This document shows positions 17,841 through 26,085 of a stretch of DNA of 50,514 bases, piece after piece. Every line of letters begins with the position of its first letter. Position 1 is the stretch's first letter. The DNA lies in contig JACKAT010000038.1 in NCBI GenBank assembly GCA_020634935.1, positions 1 through 50,514 on the forward strand, given 5' to 3'. A program made the position numbers and the translations under genes. The notes below the pieces were generated by a model. That model saw only the letters and a program-made list of their open reading frames with translations, was not told where the DNA came from and did not search any database. Source of the stretch: Anaerolineales bacterium (lineage in GTDB: Bacteria; Chloroflexota; Anaerolineae; 4572-78; J111).

Positions 17841-18488
17841 TTATACCACTTCACTCCCCAAGCCATGCTGAATGGCGATGACCGCGGCCTGAGTACGATC
17901 CGAAACTTCCAGCTTAGCGAAAATGGCGCTGACGTGATTGCGCACGGTGCCTTCCGACAAATGCAGCCGTTCAGCGATATCGGCGTTGGTGAAGCCCCGC
18001 GCGACTAACCGCAGGACATCGGCTTCGCGCTCGGTCAGTTTGTCGGTAAGGAGCGTCGAGGCGTGGGCGTGGGATCCCGCTACTTGAGTTAGCACTTTAC
18101 CGGCCACGGCGGGATCGAGAAAGGTTTTGCCGGTCACGGTCCCTCTGACCGCTTTGATGACTTCTTCGCGGGGCGTATCTTTGAGCAGATAGCCCGACGC
18201 GCCGGCCCGGATGGCGTCAAACACCCACTCGTCATCATCATAGGTGGTTAGCACCAGCACCTTGGTGTGGGGGTAATGGGCCCGAATTTGACGGGTGGCT
18301 TCGATACCGTTCAGCCCCGGCATTTTTAAATCCATCAACACCAGATCGGGCTGCGTTTTTTGCACCATCTCTACGGCTTCTGATCCGTCTTGAGCCTGGC
18401 CCAAAACCTCGATATCTTTTTCCAGTTTCAACAGCATTTCCAGACCATCTCGAATAATGGCTTGATCGTCACAAATCACGACTTTCAT
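17841..18488 (-). CDS. NarL/FixJ-family response regulator
   Basis: This 215-aa DNA-binding regulator has a receiver domain at 1-120 with the acidic pair D7-D8, phospho-acceptor D53 (LVLMDLKMPG), the switch Thr in VLVLTTYD and the Lys in GYLLKDTP. A LuxR-type helix-turn-helix lies at about 148-205 (LTEREADVLRLVARGFTNAD, then HLSEGTVRNHVSAI). Its start overlaps the stop of the upstream histidine kinase by four bases (ATGA), so the pair is translationally coupled. The operon diverges from a MacAB-like efflux operon starting at 20054, its likely target. Confidence 0.95.
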   Translation of the reverse strand: MKVVICDDQAIIRDGLEMLLKLEKDIEVLGQAQDGSEAVEMVQKTQPDLVLMDLKMPGLNGIEATRQIRAHYPHTKVLVLTTYDDDEWVFDAIRAGASGYLLKDTPREEVIKAVRGTVTGKTFLDPAVAGKVLTQVAGSHAHASTLLTDKLTEREADVLRLVARGFTNADIAERLHLSEGTVRNHVSAIFAKLEVSDRTQAAVIAIQHGLGSEVV

Positions 18489-19717
18489 GAGTCTACGTCC
18501 TTTATCGTGAGCCGAATGGTTGTCCCCCGGCCGGGTTGGCTGTCGATGGCCAGTTGGCCGCCGACCAAATCCGCTCGTTCGCGCATGCCGGCCAGGCCAA
18601 AATGCTCGGTCTGGACGGTGGGCTGCGGCTTGAAGCCTCGCCCGTCATCTTGCACCAACAACGAGACACCGTGGCCGTTAGCGGTCAATTGGACCTTCAG
18701 GTGATGGGCGTTGGCGTGATGGGTCACATTAGCCACGGCCTCTTGAGCTACCCGATAGATACACTGCTCAACATCCGGCGACAGCGACGGAATTGGGTCG
18801 GACACGGCCAGGTCAAGGGTTAAATTGGCCCGATTAGCCGCCGATTCGGCCATTCTCGTCAAGGCCAGCGTCAAACCCAAATCGTCCAGAGGGCTGGCCC
18901 GGAGCGACTTCAAAGCCCGGCGGGTTTCTTGCAAGCCGGAGCGCGTGGCGTCCAATGATCGATCCAGCATCGTCTGGGCGGCAGTCGAATCGACATTCCA
19001 ATACGCCTTGACGGTTTCTAATTGAACGGATAACGCGCTCAAGGTATGGGCCAGGGTATCATGTAACTCGCGCGCCATGCGGTTTCGTTCCCGGCTAATG
19101 GTCAAATGTTCCAGCGTACTGGCGTAATGGGCTAACTGCGTGTTGGCCTGTTCCAAAGTGTCCTGCTGGATACGAAGTTGGGTCATCAGCGCGTTGATAA
19201 AATAGCCCACCACCGCGAAACTCATAGTTTGGATCAAGATAACGAATAGTTCAAAGAAAAACGCGCGATCCCAAGGTCCGATAGCTAACATTAAAACTCC
19301 CCCACTGATCAAAGCCGTGCCTAAACAGAAAAAGGCTACAGGCCGCCAGCTATATTGCCAGGCCGTTAAGACCAGCGCAATGAGCAAGATCGTAAACGCG
19401 CCGACTGAGATAATGGGCCCTGGCAAAGATTCAGGGGTAAGCAAATATTTACTCACTGTAGGTAAGACCGTCATCAAGATAATAATGAAAGGTAAAAAGG
19501 CTCGGCCCAACCATTCCTGACCCCGCTCCCAAAACGCTAGTCCTAAAATGATCAGCGCGGTCAGGCCGTTGCCAACATAATAGCCATAGGCGAACTGACG
19601 GTTAGGCGGCGTTATATTCCAGTCGATCACCGCTAACACCAGCAGATAGCCCAGCCACAGACCGACGGCAATTCGGAGTAATTGACTGACACTGACGTTT
19701 GTTTCTGTCGTTTTCAT
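18485..19717 (-). CDS. Membrane histidine kinase of the NarL-partner (HisKA_3) type
   Basis: This 410-aa sensor has about five to six transmembrane helices in residues 10-180, with little extracytoplasmic sequence, as in DesK/LiaS-like kinases that sense the membrane. A short coiled coil (QQDTLEQANTQLAHYASTLE) leads to the HisKA_3 domain with phospho-acceptor H219 (RMARELHDTLAHTLS) and a HATPase domain near 315-405 (VQDDGRGF, FGLAGMRERADLVGGQL). The ATG at 19717 is chosen: the longer frame to 19783 would run through a TATAAT and has no ribosome binding site. The TATAAT lies six bases upstream of this ATG, implying leaderless mRNA. Confidence 0.92.
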   Translation of the reverse strand: MKTTETNVSVSQLLRIAVGLWLGYLLVLAVIDWNITPPNRQFAYGYYVGNGLTALIILGLAFWERGQEWLGRAFLPFIIILMTVLPTVSKYLLTPESLPGPIISVGAFTILLIALVLTAWQYSWRPVAFFCLGTALISGGVLMLAIGPWDRAFFFELFVILIQTMSFAVVGYFINALMTQLRIQQDTLEQANTQLAHYASTLEHLTISRERNRMARELHDTLAHTLSALSVQLETVKAYWNVDSTAAQTMLDRSLDATRSGLQETRRALKSLRASPLDDLGLTLALTRMAESAANRANLTLDLAVSDPIPSLSPDVEQCIYRVAQEAVANVTHHANAHHLKVQLTANGHGVSLLVQDDGRGFKPQPTVQTEHFGLAGMRERADLVGGQLAIDSQPGRGTTIRLTIKDVDS

Positions 19718-19723
19718 ACCGCC

Positions 19724-19729
19724 ATTATA
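19724..19729 (-). promoter_or_regulatory. TATAAT -10 box next to the histidine kinase start (leaderless)
   Basis: On the minus strand TATAAT is followed by GGCGGT and the ATG at 19717, so the expected first transcribed base is at the start codon. The -35 region (AAGACG, 18-bp spacer) is weak. Confidence 0.6.
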
Positions 19730-19794
19730 ACATAAAAAGTACGCAGCCGTCTTGTAGTAGCGATCATCATTTAACCGAATCACCTATGACCGGC

Positions 19795-19840
19795 GTCACG
19801 GTCAGTCGTGACAAAAGTCACCCCACCAGGTGACAAGTCG
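19795..19840. promoter_or_regulatory. Candidate operator with overlapping GTCAC dyads
   Basis: Two overlapping perfect dyads are seen: GTCACG-N6-CGTGAC (19795-19812) and GTGAC-AAAA-GTCAC (19808-19821). A third related half-site, GGTGACAAGTCGTGA, follows at 19829. They lie in the divergent gap between the two-component operon and the efflux operon, where a NarL-family regulator would bind. Assignment to that regulator is inference. Confidence 0.4.
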
Positions 19841-20053
19841 TGATTGTGAACACTGTTGGCGAACCGCTTTATTTGATAGACTAAAGGCAACACGCTGAGA
19901 AGAAAACTGTGGAAATGAACAATGAGTCGTTCTCCATTATTTCAAACGCTTTTCAAAATGATTTGATCTCAAAAGCTAATACAACAAAAACCAGATTTGC
20001 CGAGAAAAAGAGCAATATCCATTGCTTACACTGTAATGAAGGAGCTTCTAACT

Positions 20054-21448
20054 ATGAAACGTATTTTATTTACTATGGTCATTCTCGCCGTACTGGCCGC
20101 CGCCGGCTGGTATGGTTATCAAACCTATCTCGCGCCGGCTGAACCTAAAAGCCTGGCCGAAGACCCCGGAGTTGAGATCATCACCGTCGGCAGCGACACC
20201 ATCGAAAAGACCGTCAGCGCCACCGGCAGCATCGAGCCTGAAGCTGAGGTGGATATGAAGTTCGAAACAGGCGGCACGGTGGAAGAGGTTCTGGTCAAAC
20301 AGGGCCAAGTGATCACCGCCGGCGCCATCTTAGCCCGGCTGGATACGACCGACCTGGAGCGATCGGTGCGCAGCGCCCAAATCGATCTGGATCAGGCCGA
20401 AGCCAATTTGAAACAACTATCTGAGCCGGAGCTGGCCGAAAAAATTACCGCTGCCCAAACCTCGATCGAGAGCGCTCAACTCAACCTGGCCGATTTACAA
20501 GATGGGCCTGATCCGGACGACGTGACCAAGGCCGAAGTGTCACTGAAGCAAACCGAAATTACCCTCCAGGAAGCGCAGTGGGCCTACGATCAAGTCTCCT
20601 ATCGGGGCGATGTGGGGGCGATGTCCCAATCCAACGACCTGCAAGATGCGACTCTGGCTTATGAATCGGCTGTAGCCGATTACAATCTGGCCGTCAAAGA
20701 GGCCACCCCGGCCGAGCTGGCTTCGGCCCGTTCTACCCTGGCCAGCGCCAAATCAAGCCTGGCCGAGCTGCTTCAGGAACCTAGCGCCGCCGAAATTGCG
20801 GCCCAGCAAGCCAACGTTGACAAGGCTCAACTCAACCTGGAAGAAGCCCTGGCCAATCTCAACGGGGCCGATCTGGTGGCCCCCACCGGCGGCGTGGTAC
20901 TGCAAGTGAACATCGAACCGGGCGAACGGGTGATGGATGACGCCGACGACGCGGCCTTGACCATTGCCGATACCTCCACCTACTTGCTCAAAATGGAAGT
21001 GGATGAGCTGGACATCGGCCAGGTGCGCCAGGGCCAAAAAGCGGCTGTTACGCTCGACTCCTTTGTCGATCAAACGTTTGATGGCACCGTCACCGACATC
21101 TCACCCAGCCCCTCCAGCGAAGATGCGGACAGCATTGTCACTTATGAGGTCACCATTACCCTGGACACGCCGGGTGACAGTATCGGCTTTTTAACGGGAA
21201 TGACGGCCAGCGCCAATATCGAAACTGAAGTCTTAGATGATGCAGTAGTCGTCCCGACCCGGGCGATCCAATCGGAGCAGATCGATGGCGAGGCCGTAAC
21301 CTACGTGGAAACCTTAGACTCGCAGGGCAATGCCACCCGGATGGAAATTGAAACCGGGCTGCGCAGCGGGTCGATGACGGAAGTGACTGCCGGTTTAGAA
21401 CCCGGCGACCAAGTCGTCATCAGACAACAAACGGAACTGGGTTTGTAA
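20054..21448 (+). CDS. Efflux periplasmic-adaptor-like subunit (HlyD/MacA family)
   Basis: This 464-aa membrane-anchored adaptor has one N-terminal helix (ILFTMVILAVLAAAGWYGYQ). A lipoyl/barrel-sandwich domain is split around a long helical hairpin rich in Ala/Glu/Gln (about 105-275, e.g. IDLDQAEANLKQLSEPELAE). Beta-barrel and membrane-proximal domains follow (LVAPTGGVVLQVNIEPGERV; TAGLEPGDQVVIR). The start at 20054 follows AAGGAG (20038) with a nine-base spacer; an upstream ATG at 19997 lacks one. It is followed 25 bp later by an ABC ATPase and then a MacB-like permease, forming a tripartite-type exporter operon. In a single-membrane bacterium it would work without TolC. Substrate unknown (drugs, peptides or lipids). 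Confidence 0.9.
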   Translation: MKRILFTMVILAVLAAAGWYGYQTYLAPAEPKSLAEDPGVEIITVGSDTIEKTVSATGSIEPEAEVDMKFETGGTVEEVLVKQGQVITAGAILARLDTTDLERSVRSAQIDLDQAEANLKQLSEPELAEKITAAQTSIESAQLNLADLQDGPDPDDVTKAEVSLKQTEITLQEAQWAYDQVSYRGDVGAMSQSNDLQDATLAYESAVADYNLAVKEATPAELASARSTLASAKSSLAELLQEPSAAEIAAQQANVDKAQLNLEEALANLNGADLVAPTGGVVLQVNIEPGERVMDDADDAALTIADTSTYLLKMEVDELDIGQVRQGQKAAVTLDSFVDQTFDGTVTDISPSPSSEDADSIVTYEVTITLDTPGDSIGFLTGMTASANIETEVLDDAVVVPTRAIQSEQIDGEAVTYVETLDSQGNATRMEIETGLRSGSMTEVTAGLEPGDQVVIRQQTELGL

Positions 21449-21473
21449 TCGGGATAAATGGGAACATAGAATC

Positions 21474-22253
21474 ATGAACGATAATCTTGTCATTAAAGCT
21501 GAGAATCTAACCAAAACATATCAGATGGGCGAGGTCCAAGTTCAAGCTTTACGGGGTGCTTCGCTGCAAGTTCAGTCGGGCGAACTCCTCTCGATTATGG
21601 GACCGTCCGGCTCCGGTAAATCGACCTTGATGAACATCTTGGGCTGTCTCGATCAACCCACCTCCGGCCAATATTACCTGGAAGGCATAGACGTGGCCCA
21701 ATTATCCGATAACAAACTATCTCATATTCGGGGTAAACGGATCGGTTTCGTATTCCAAAGTTTCAATTTACTGCCGCGTACCAGCGCCCTGGCTAATGTC
21801 GAACTCCCTCTGGTTTATATGGGCGTCGGGCGGGGCGAACGCCGCCGGCGTTCCATCGCCGCGCTGGAGATGGTCGGGCTGGGCGGCCGGGTGCATCACA
21901 AACCCAACGAGCTATCCGGCGGTCAGCAGCAGCGGGTCGCTATTGCCCGCGCGCTGGTCACCGACCCGGCCATCATCATGGCCGACGAGCCGACCGGCAA
22001 CCTGGACTCCAAATCGAGCGTAGAGATTATGGGCATCTTTCAACATTTGAACGAGGCCCAGGGGATCACCGTCATCTTTGTCACCCACGAGCCGGATATT
22101 GCCGAACACACCCGGCGGGTCATCCGGCTGGCCGACGGCCAAATTGTTGAGGACCGGCTGATTACGCATCCGCGCCGGGCCGGGGTAACCGAAGCCACCC
22201 CCGTAGGAGACGGCGCTGCCCTACCCAGTTTAGTCACACAAGGAGCCGCATAA
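21474..22253 (+). CDS. ABC transporter ATP-binding protein (MacB/LolD type)
   Basis: A 259-aa ATPase that powers the adjacent permease. The Walker A GPSGSGKST is at 43-51, the Q-loop is in FVFQSFNLLPRTSALANVEL, the ABC signature LSGGQQQRVAIARAL is near 145, Walker B is IIMADEPTGNLDS and the switch histidine is in FVTHEP. The ALANVELPLVYMG segment and overall length fit the macrolide-exporter/lipoprotein-release (3.A.1.122/125) class. The C-terminus carries a 30-residue extension. Its stop overlaps the permease start (TAATG), so the two are coupled. Confidence 0.95.
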   Translation: MNDNLVIKAENLTKTYQMGEVQVQALRGASLQVQSGELLSIMGPSGSGKSTLMNILGCLDQPTSGQYYLEGIDVAQLSDNKLSHIRGKRIGFVFQSFNLLPRTSALANVELPLVYMGVGRGERRRRSIAALEMVGLGGRVHHKPNELSGGQQQRVAIARALVTDPAIIMADEPTGNLDSKSSVEIMGIFQHLNEAQGITVIFVTHEPDIAEHTRRVIRLADGQIVEDRLITHPRRAGVTEATPVGDGAALPSLVTQGAA

Positions 22254-23563
22254 TGCAACTGTGGGAAAGTATGACCATTGCCCTACGGGCTTTAACCATC
22301 AACAAACTCAGGACTATTTTAACTATGTTGGGTATCATTATTGGCGTAGCCGCCGTGATCGCGCTGATCTCGATTGGGAACGGTGTCCGCCAGTCGATGA
22401 ATGAGCAGTTTACCAGCTTGGGGACCAACCTGCTGACCATCTCGTCTGGACAGGGACGCGGCGGGCCAGGCGGCGGGCCGCCCGGCCCGCCCGGCAGCGA
22501 GGAAGAAGACACTTCGCAGGATGACTTGAAGGAGAAAGCCACCGAACCGCTAACGATGAAAGATGTCGAGGCGTTAAGCGACGCCGCCCAGGTATCGCAC
22601 ATCGCCGGCATAGCGCCGACCTATAGTGTGAACAACTTGAGCGGGGGCGTTATCTACGAACAGGAAGAAGCTGAGAGCGTAACCGTAACCGGGGTGACGC
22701 CGGAATACGAAACTGTGCGTAATATGAGTCCGGAATATGGCCTGTTTATCAGCCAGGATGATGTGGCCCAACGGGCCAGGGTAGCCGTGTTAGGTTATGA
22801 GGTGGCCCAGACCCTGTTTGGCAATAACATCTCGGCTATTGGGGAAAGTGTGCGGGTCAACGGCATCCGCTTCGAGGTGATCGGGGTGCTGCCGGAAAGT
22901 GGTCAGAGCGGCTTTGGCAACCCGGACAACACGATGTTGGTACCCATCACCACCGCCCAAACTCGCCTGGGCAACTCCGGCGCGTTTCGAGGCAGCCTGA
23001 AGGTATCGAACATTTATGTCGAAGTCGATAGCCAGGACAATATGGATTTCGCCGAAGCTCAGGTCACTGCGGTGCTGCGTGAGCGTCATCGCCTGGGGAC
23101 GGAGTACAAAAACGATTTCAACATTCAGAACCAGGCCCAACTGCTCGAATTTGGCGATACGATGGCCACCACGCTGACCGCCTTTTTGGGGTCTATCGCT
23201 GGGGTGTCGCTGCTGGTCGGGGGGATTGGCGTGATGAACATCATGCTGGTCTCGGTCACCGAGCGGACCCGCGAAATCGGTATTCGCAAAGCTGTGGGAG
23301 CCAAACAGCGCGACATCTTAACCCAATTTCTGGTCGAGGCGATGGTTCTGTCCTTGTTTGGCGGCTTTATGGGGATTGCGCTAGGTTACGGCATCGCCCA
23401 GGCTTTGCCGTTGGTCGTCACGCAACTCAGCAGCACGGTCGTTACAATTAACTCGATTTTGCTGGCGACCAGTTTCTCGGCAGCTATCGGTCTCTTCTTT
23501 GGGGTCTATCCGGCCACCCGCGCCGCCCGGCTGCGGCCGATTGAAGCGCTGCGGTACGAATAG
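22253..23563 (+). CDS. ABC transporter permease (MacB/FtsX family)
   Basis: This 436-aa permease has the MacB topology: an N-terminal helix (LRTILTMLGIIIGVAAVIAL), a large extracytoplasmic domain (about 45-300) and three C-terminal helices of the FtsX domain (GVSLLVGGIGVMNIMLVSVT, then ERTREIGIRKAVGA; FLVEAMVLSLFGGFMGIALG; ILLATSFSAAIGLFFGVYPA). The terminal RAARLRPIEALRYE is the family signature. An unusual Gly/Pro-rich then acidic insert (GQGRGGPGGGPPGPPGSEEE) lies right after the first helix. It acts as a homodimer with the ATPase encoded just upstream. An inverted repeat follows the stop. Confidence 0.94.
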   Translation: MQLWESMTIALRALTINKLRTILTMLGIIIGVAAVIALISIGNGVRQSMNEQFTSLGTNLLTISSGQGRGGPGGGPPGPPGSEEEDTSQDDLKEKATEPLTMKDVEALSDAAQVSHIAGIAPTYSVNNLSGGVIYEQEEAESVTVTGVTPEYETVRNMSPEYGLFISQDDVAQRARVAVLGYEVAQTLFGNNISAIGESVRVNGIRFEVIGVLPESGQSGFGNPDNTMLVPITTAQTRLGNSGAFRGSLKVSNIYVEVDSQDNMDFAEAQVTAVLRERHRLGTEYKNDFNIQNQAQLLEFGDTMATTLTAFLGSIAGVSLLVGGIGVMNIMLVSVTERTREIGIRKAVGAKQRDILTQFLVEAMVLSLFGGFMGIALGYGIAQALPLVVTQLSSTVVTINSILLATSFSAAIGLFFGVYPATRAARLRPIEALRYE

Positions 23564-23592
23564 ATGCTGAGAGATGAGCGATTGTAACAATA

Positions 23593-23684
23593 CATGGGTC
23601 CAGTTTTCGCTATTGGATCAAGAAAGCGACTCAAATAGGCGGCCTACTTTGGTAGTACGATTTCTATAAGGAAACCGGACCCAT
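23593..23684. repeat. Inverted repeat after the efflux operon
   Basis: ATGGGTCCAGTTTTC (23593-23607) pairs with GAAACCGGACCCAT (23671-23684) around a 63-bp centre. It may be a small mobile repeat or may help end the efflux transcript. No copy was recognised elsewhere in the window. Confidence 0.5.
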
Positions 23685-23746
23685 TTTAGGCCGTACTGAG
23701 AATTGCTGAAAATCTTTTTCCGGCTTGTCCGGGTTAGGTGAATATA

Positions 23747-26080
23747 ATGAATAAGAAAATGTTAACCGTTCTAATTTGGGTCATCTTGATGAGCCTGACT
23801 GCCTGTGTTTCGACGAGCAGCGCTGATGCCACGTCCACGATCGTGCGTTTGGATCGCGGTAAACTGGCGGAAATTGCGACTGCTACGGCGGAAGCGGCTG
23901 AACCGGCAGCGACCGATACCGTCGCCGCCGCCAGTCCGACCGCGACGAACACCGCGGCAGCGGCTAGCCCAACCACCATTTCTGTATCCACAACTACGGC
24001 TGCCTCATTCACGCCAACGACAACCGTGACAGCGACCGCTACGGTCAACGCTCCCACCGCTCAGGTGGAGATCGTCACCTCAGCCGTCAATCTCCGGGCT
24101 GGGCCGGGCATGGCGTACAATACCATCGGTACAGCCGCTCAAGGCCAGCAATTAGCGGTCACCGGCGTCAGCGCCTCTGGTCTCTGGCTGAAAGTGGTCA
24201 CCCCTGAGGGTGAACCGGCCTGGATTACCGCCGGCGCTGATTACACCCGCCTGATCGGCAGCAGCATCGATGACCTACCGGTGGTCGATGCGGAGACCAC
24301 ATCGTCTGTAGGTAGCGCTCAGACAGCGCTCATCTCATCCGCTTCAACCTCAGCCGGACAAACGCCGGCTTCAACCGCCAGCGCTGCCGCCGGCGGGCAG
24401 TTAATTTTCGCGACCAGTAGCGGCGGCGATCTGTACATTGTCAATGCCGATGGCACCGGCTTGCGCAAGCTGGCCAGCGGGGTGATTGATCCGGTCGTTT
24501 CGCCGGATGGCGCCCAAGTGGCCTACACCCGCTGGGTTAGCAATGAAATGGGTGCGGTCTACACCCTCAGTCTGGTCGATGGGGTAGAGCGTGTTGTGGC
24601 CAGCGATATTCTCCAGCCCAAATCACCCAGTTGGTCGCCGGATGGCCAAACGTTGGTCATCTCATTCCAGCATGGCGGGCTGCGCGATCCCCAGGAAGAG
24701 TGCCGCCGCTACGACTTTGGCGAACGAATTCGACTGCCTGAAGGCGCGCAAATCACCTCGACCAGCCGCAATGGGGACAAAGGGGCAACGACCATTTGCT
24801 TTATTCGGGCCGAAGATTTGCAATGGTATCTGCGAAAAATCGATGTCGCCAGCGGTAACTTTGAGGATTTGCCGAGCGATGAGTATAGTTTTGCGCCGGC
24901 TTGGGATCCCGAAAGCGCCGGGCGGGTCATCTACGAAGGGGTTAAGGGCTTAATGCAGCTCGATGTAAACACTGGCAGCAATATCCCCCTAACTACCGAC
25001 GTGGGCGACACCTCCCCGGTTTTCTCACCGGATGGGCAAAGCTTAGCCTTAACCTACAAGCAGCACGATCATTGGGAAGTTTACACCTATAACCTGGCCA
25101 GCGGTGCGCGCGAACGGCTAACCGAGCCGCCCCTGCTAGCCTCCCCGCAGTACAGCAGCGCTGCGCCGGCCTGGTCGCCCGACGGCAGCCAAATCGCTTT
25201 TATCACCGACCGCAGTGGGCAGTGGGAAATCTGGGTCATGAATGCTGATGGCAGCGACCCCCAACCGCTCTTCTCAACCGAGGGACAGGCGCAATTGGGG
25301 CTGCAATACAACGGAGTCAATGAACGGCTGCTAAACTGGGTCGATTCCGCCGCAGCGGCGGCAGCGACCGCCACTTCGAGCCAGTCGATCAGCGCCCCGG
25401 CCGCCAGTACTCCGGCAGCGGATGCCCTTCCCGCCAACACCTCTTTAACCGGCGATTGGGATTTTAGCTTTGGCACGATGACGCTCGACCAGCGCAGCGC
25501 GAATGTGGATGGGACCTATAGCTGGTACGGCGGACTCGATACTGGCGCGATTGACGGCGTCGTCATCGAGGATCTCAGTCAGTTTCAAGGGTTATGGATC
25601 AGCGATCGCGGCTCGGAAAGCCAGCAATTGATGCGCTGGAAGGTCGCACCTGACTACAATAGCTTCAGCGGCACTACCGCCGGCGGGATGACCGCCCAGC
25701 AGTGGTGCGGCGTCCGGTCGGGCCAACCGCTGCCAGACGGCTGTGGGTTTAGCGGCACCTGGCAACTGCACTTTGCCAGTCCAAGGGAGATGACCGGACA
25801 AGCTACGTTGGTGCAAACGGGCCAGACGGTGCAGGGCACCTTTGTGGACAGCGAAGGCCACACCGGCGAGATTAATGGTATCGTCACCGTCGACTCCACC
25901 ACCGAAGTCAAATTGACCGGCGCCTGGCGCGATGATCGGGGCCAGGAAGATACGTTTGAATGGCGGCTCGATCTGACCACAGGGCGCACCTTCCAAGGCC
26001 GGCGCGATCCGGGCAACAGCGAGTGGTGCGGCTGGCGCGAGGGTACGGACCAACCCGAACCATGTGGCTGGGAGAATTAA
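23747..26080 (+). CDS. Lipoprotein with SH3b domain, TolB-like propeller repeats and duplicated C-terminal domain
   Basis: A 777-aa surface lipoprotein from the ATG at 23747 (TAGGTG upstream; a GTG at 23738 is the alternative). The signal ends in the lipobox LTAC with Cys20. A Thr/Ala-rich stalk follows (about 50-105). Next comes a bacterial SH3 domain (about 107-165; VNLRAGPGMAYNTIGTAAQG), then TolB/PD40-type beta-propeller blades (VVSPDGAQVAY, SPSWSPDGQTLVIS, SPVFSPDGQSLALTY, APAWSPDGSQIAFITD). The C-terminal 210 residues hold two related units, each beginning with a GxW (LTGDWDFSF, FSGTWQLHF) and with WCG...G..PdgCG motifs at their ends. It probably binds cell-wall or extracellular ligands. 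A subtilase gene starts five bases after its stop, so they are co-transcribed. Confidence 0.85.
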   Translation: MNKKMLTVLIWVILMSLTACVSTSSADATSTIVRLDRGKLAEIATATAEAAEPAATDTVAAASPTATNTAAAASPTTISVSTTTAASFTPTTTVTATATVNAPTAQVEIVTSAVNLRAGPGMAYNTIGTAAQGQQLAVTGVSASGLWLKVVTPEGEPAWITAGADYTRLIGSSIDDLPVVDAETTSSVGSAQTALISSASTSAGQTPASTASAAAGGQLIFATSSGGDLYIVNADGTGLRKLASGVIDPVVSPDGAQVAYTRWVSNEMGAVYTLSLVDGVERVVASDILQPKSPSWSPDGQTLVISFQHGGLRDPQEECRRYDFGERIRLPEGAQITSTSRNGDKGATTICFIRAEDLQWYLRKIDVASGNFEDLPSDEYSFAPAWDPESAGRVIYEGVKGLMQLDVNTGSNIPLTTDVGDTSPVFSPDGQSLALTYKQHDHWEVYTYNLASGARERLTEPPLLASPQYSSAAPAWSPDGSQIAFITDRSGQWEIWVMNADGSDPQPLFSTEGQAQLGLQYNGVNERLLNWVDSAAAAAATATSSQSISAPAASTPAADALPANTSLTGDWDFSFGTMTLDQRSANVDGTYSWYGGLDTGAIDGVVIEDLSQFQGLWISDRGSESQQLMRWKVAPDYNSFSGTTAGGMTAQQWCGVRSGQPLPDGCGFSGTWQLHFASPREMTGQATLVQTGQTVQGTFVDSEGHTGEINGIVTVDSTTEVKLTGAWRDDRGQEDTFEWRLDLTTGRTFQGRRDPGNSEWCGWREGTDQPEPCGWEN

Positions 26081-26085
26081 GATAA

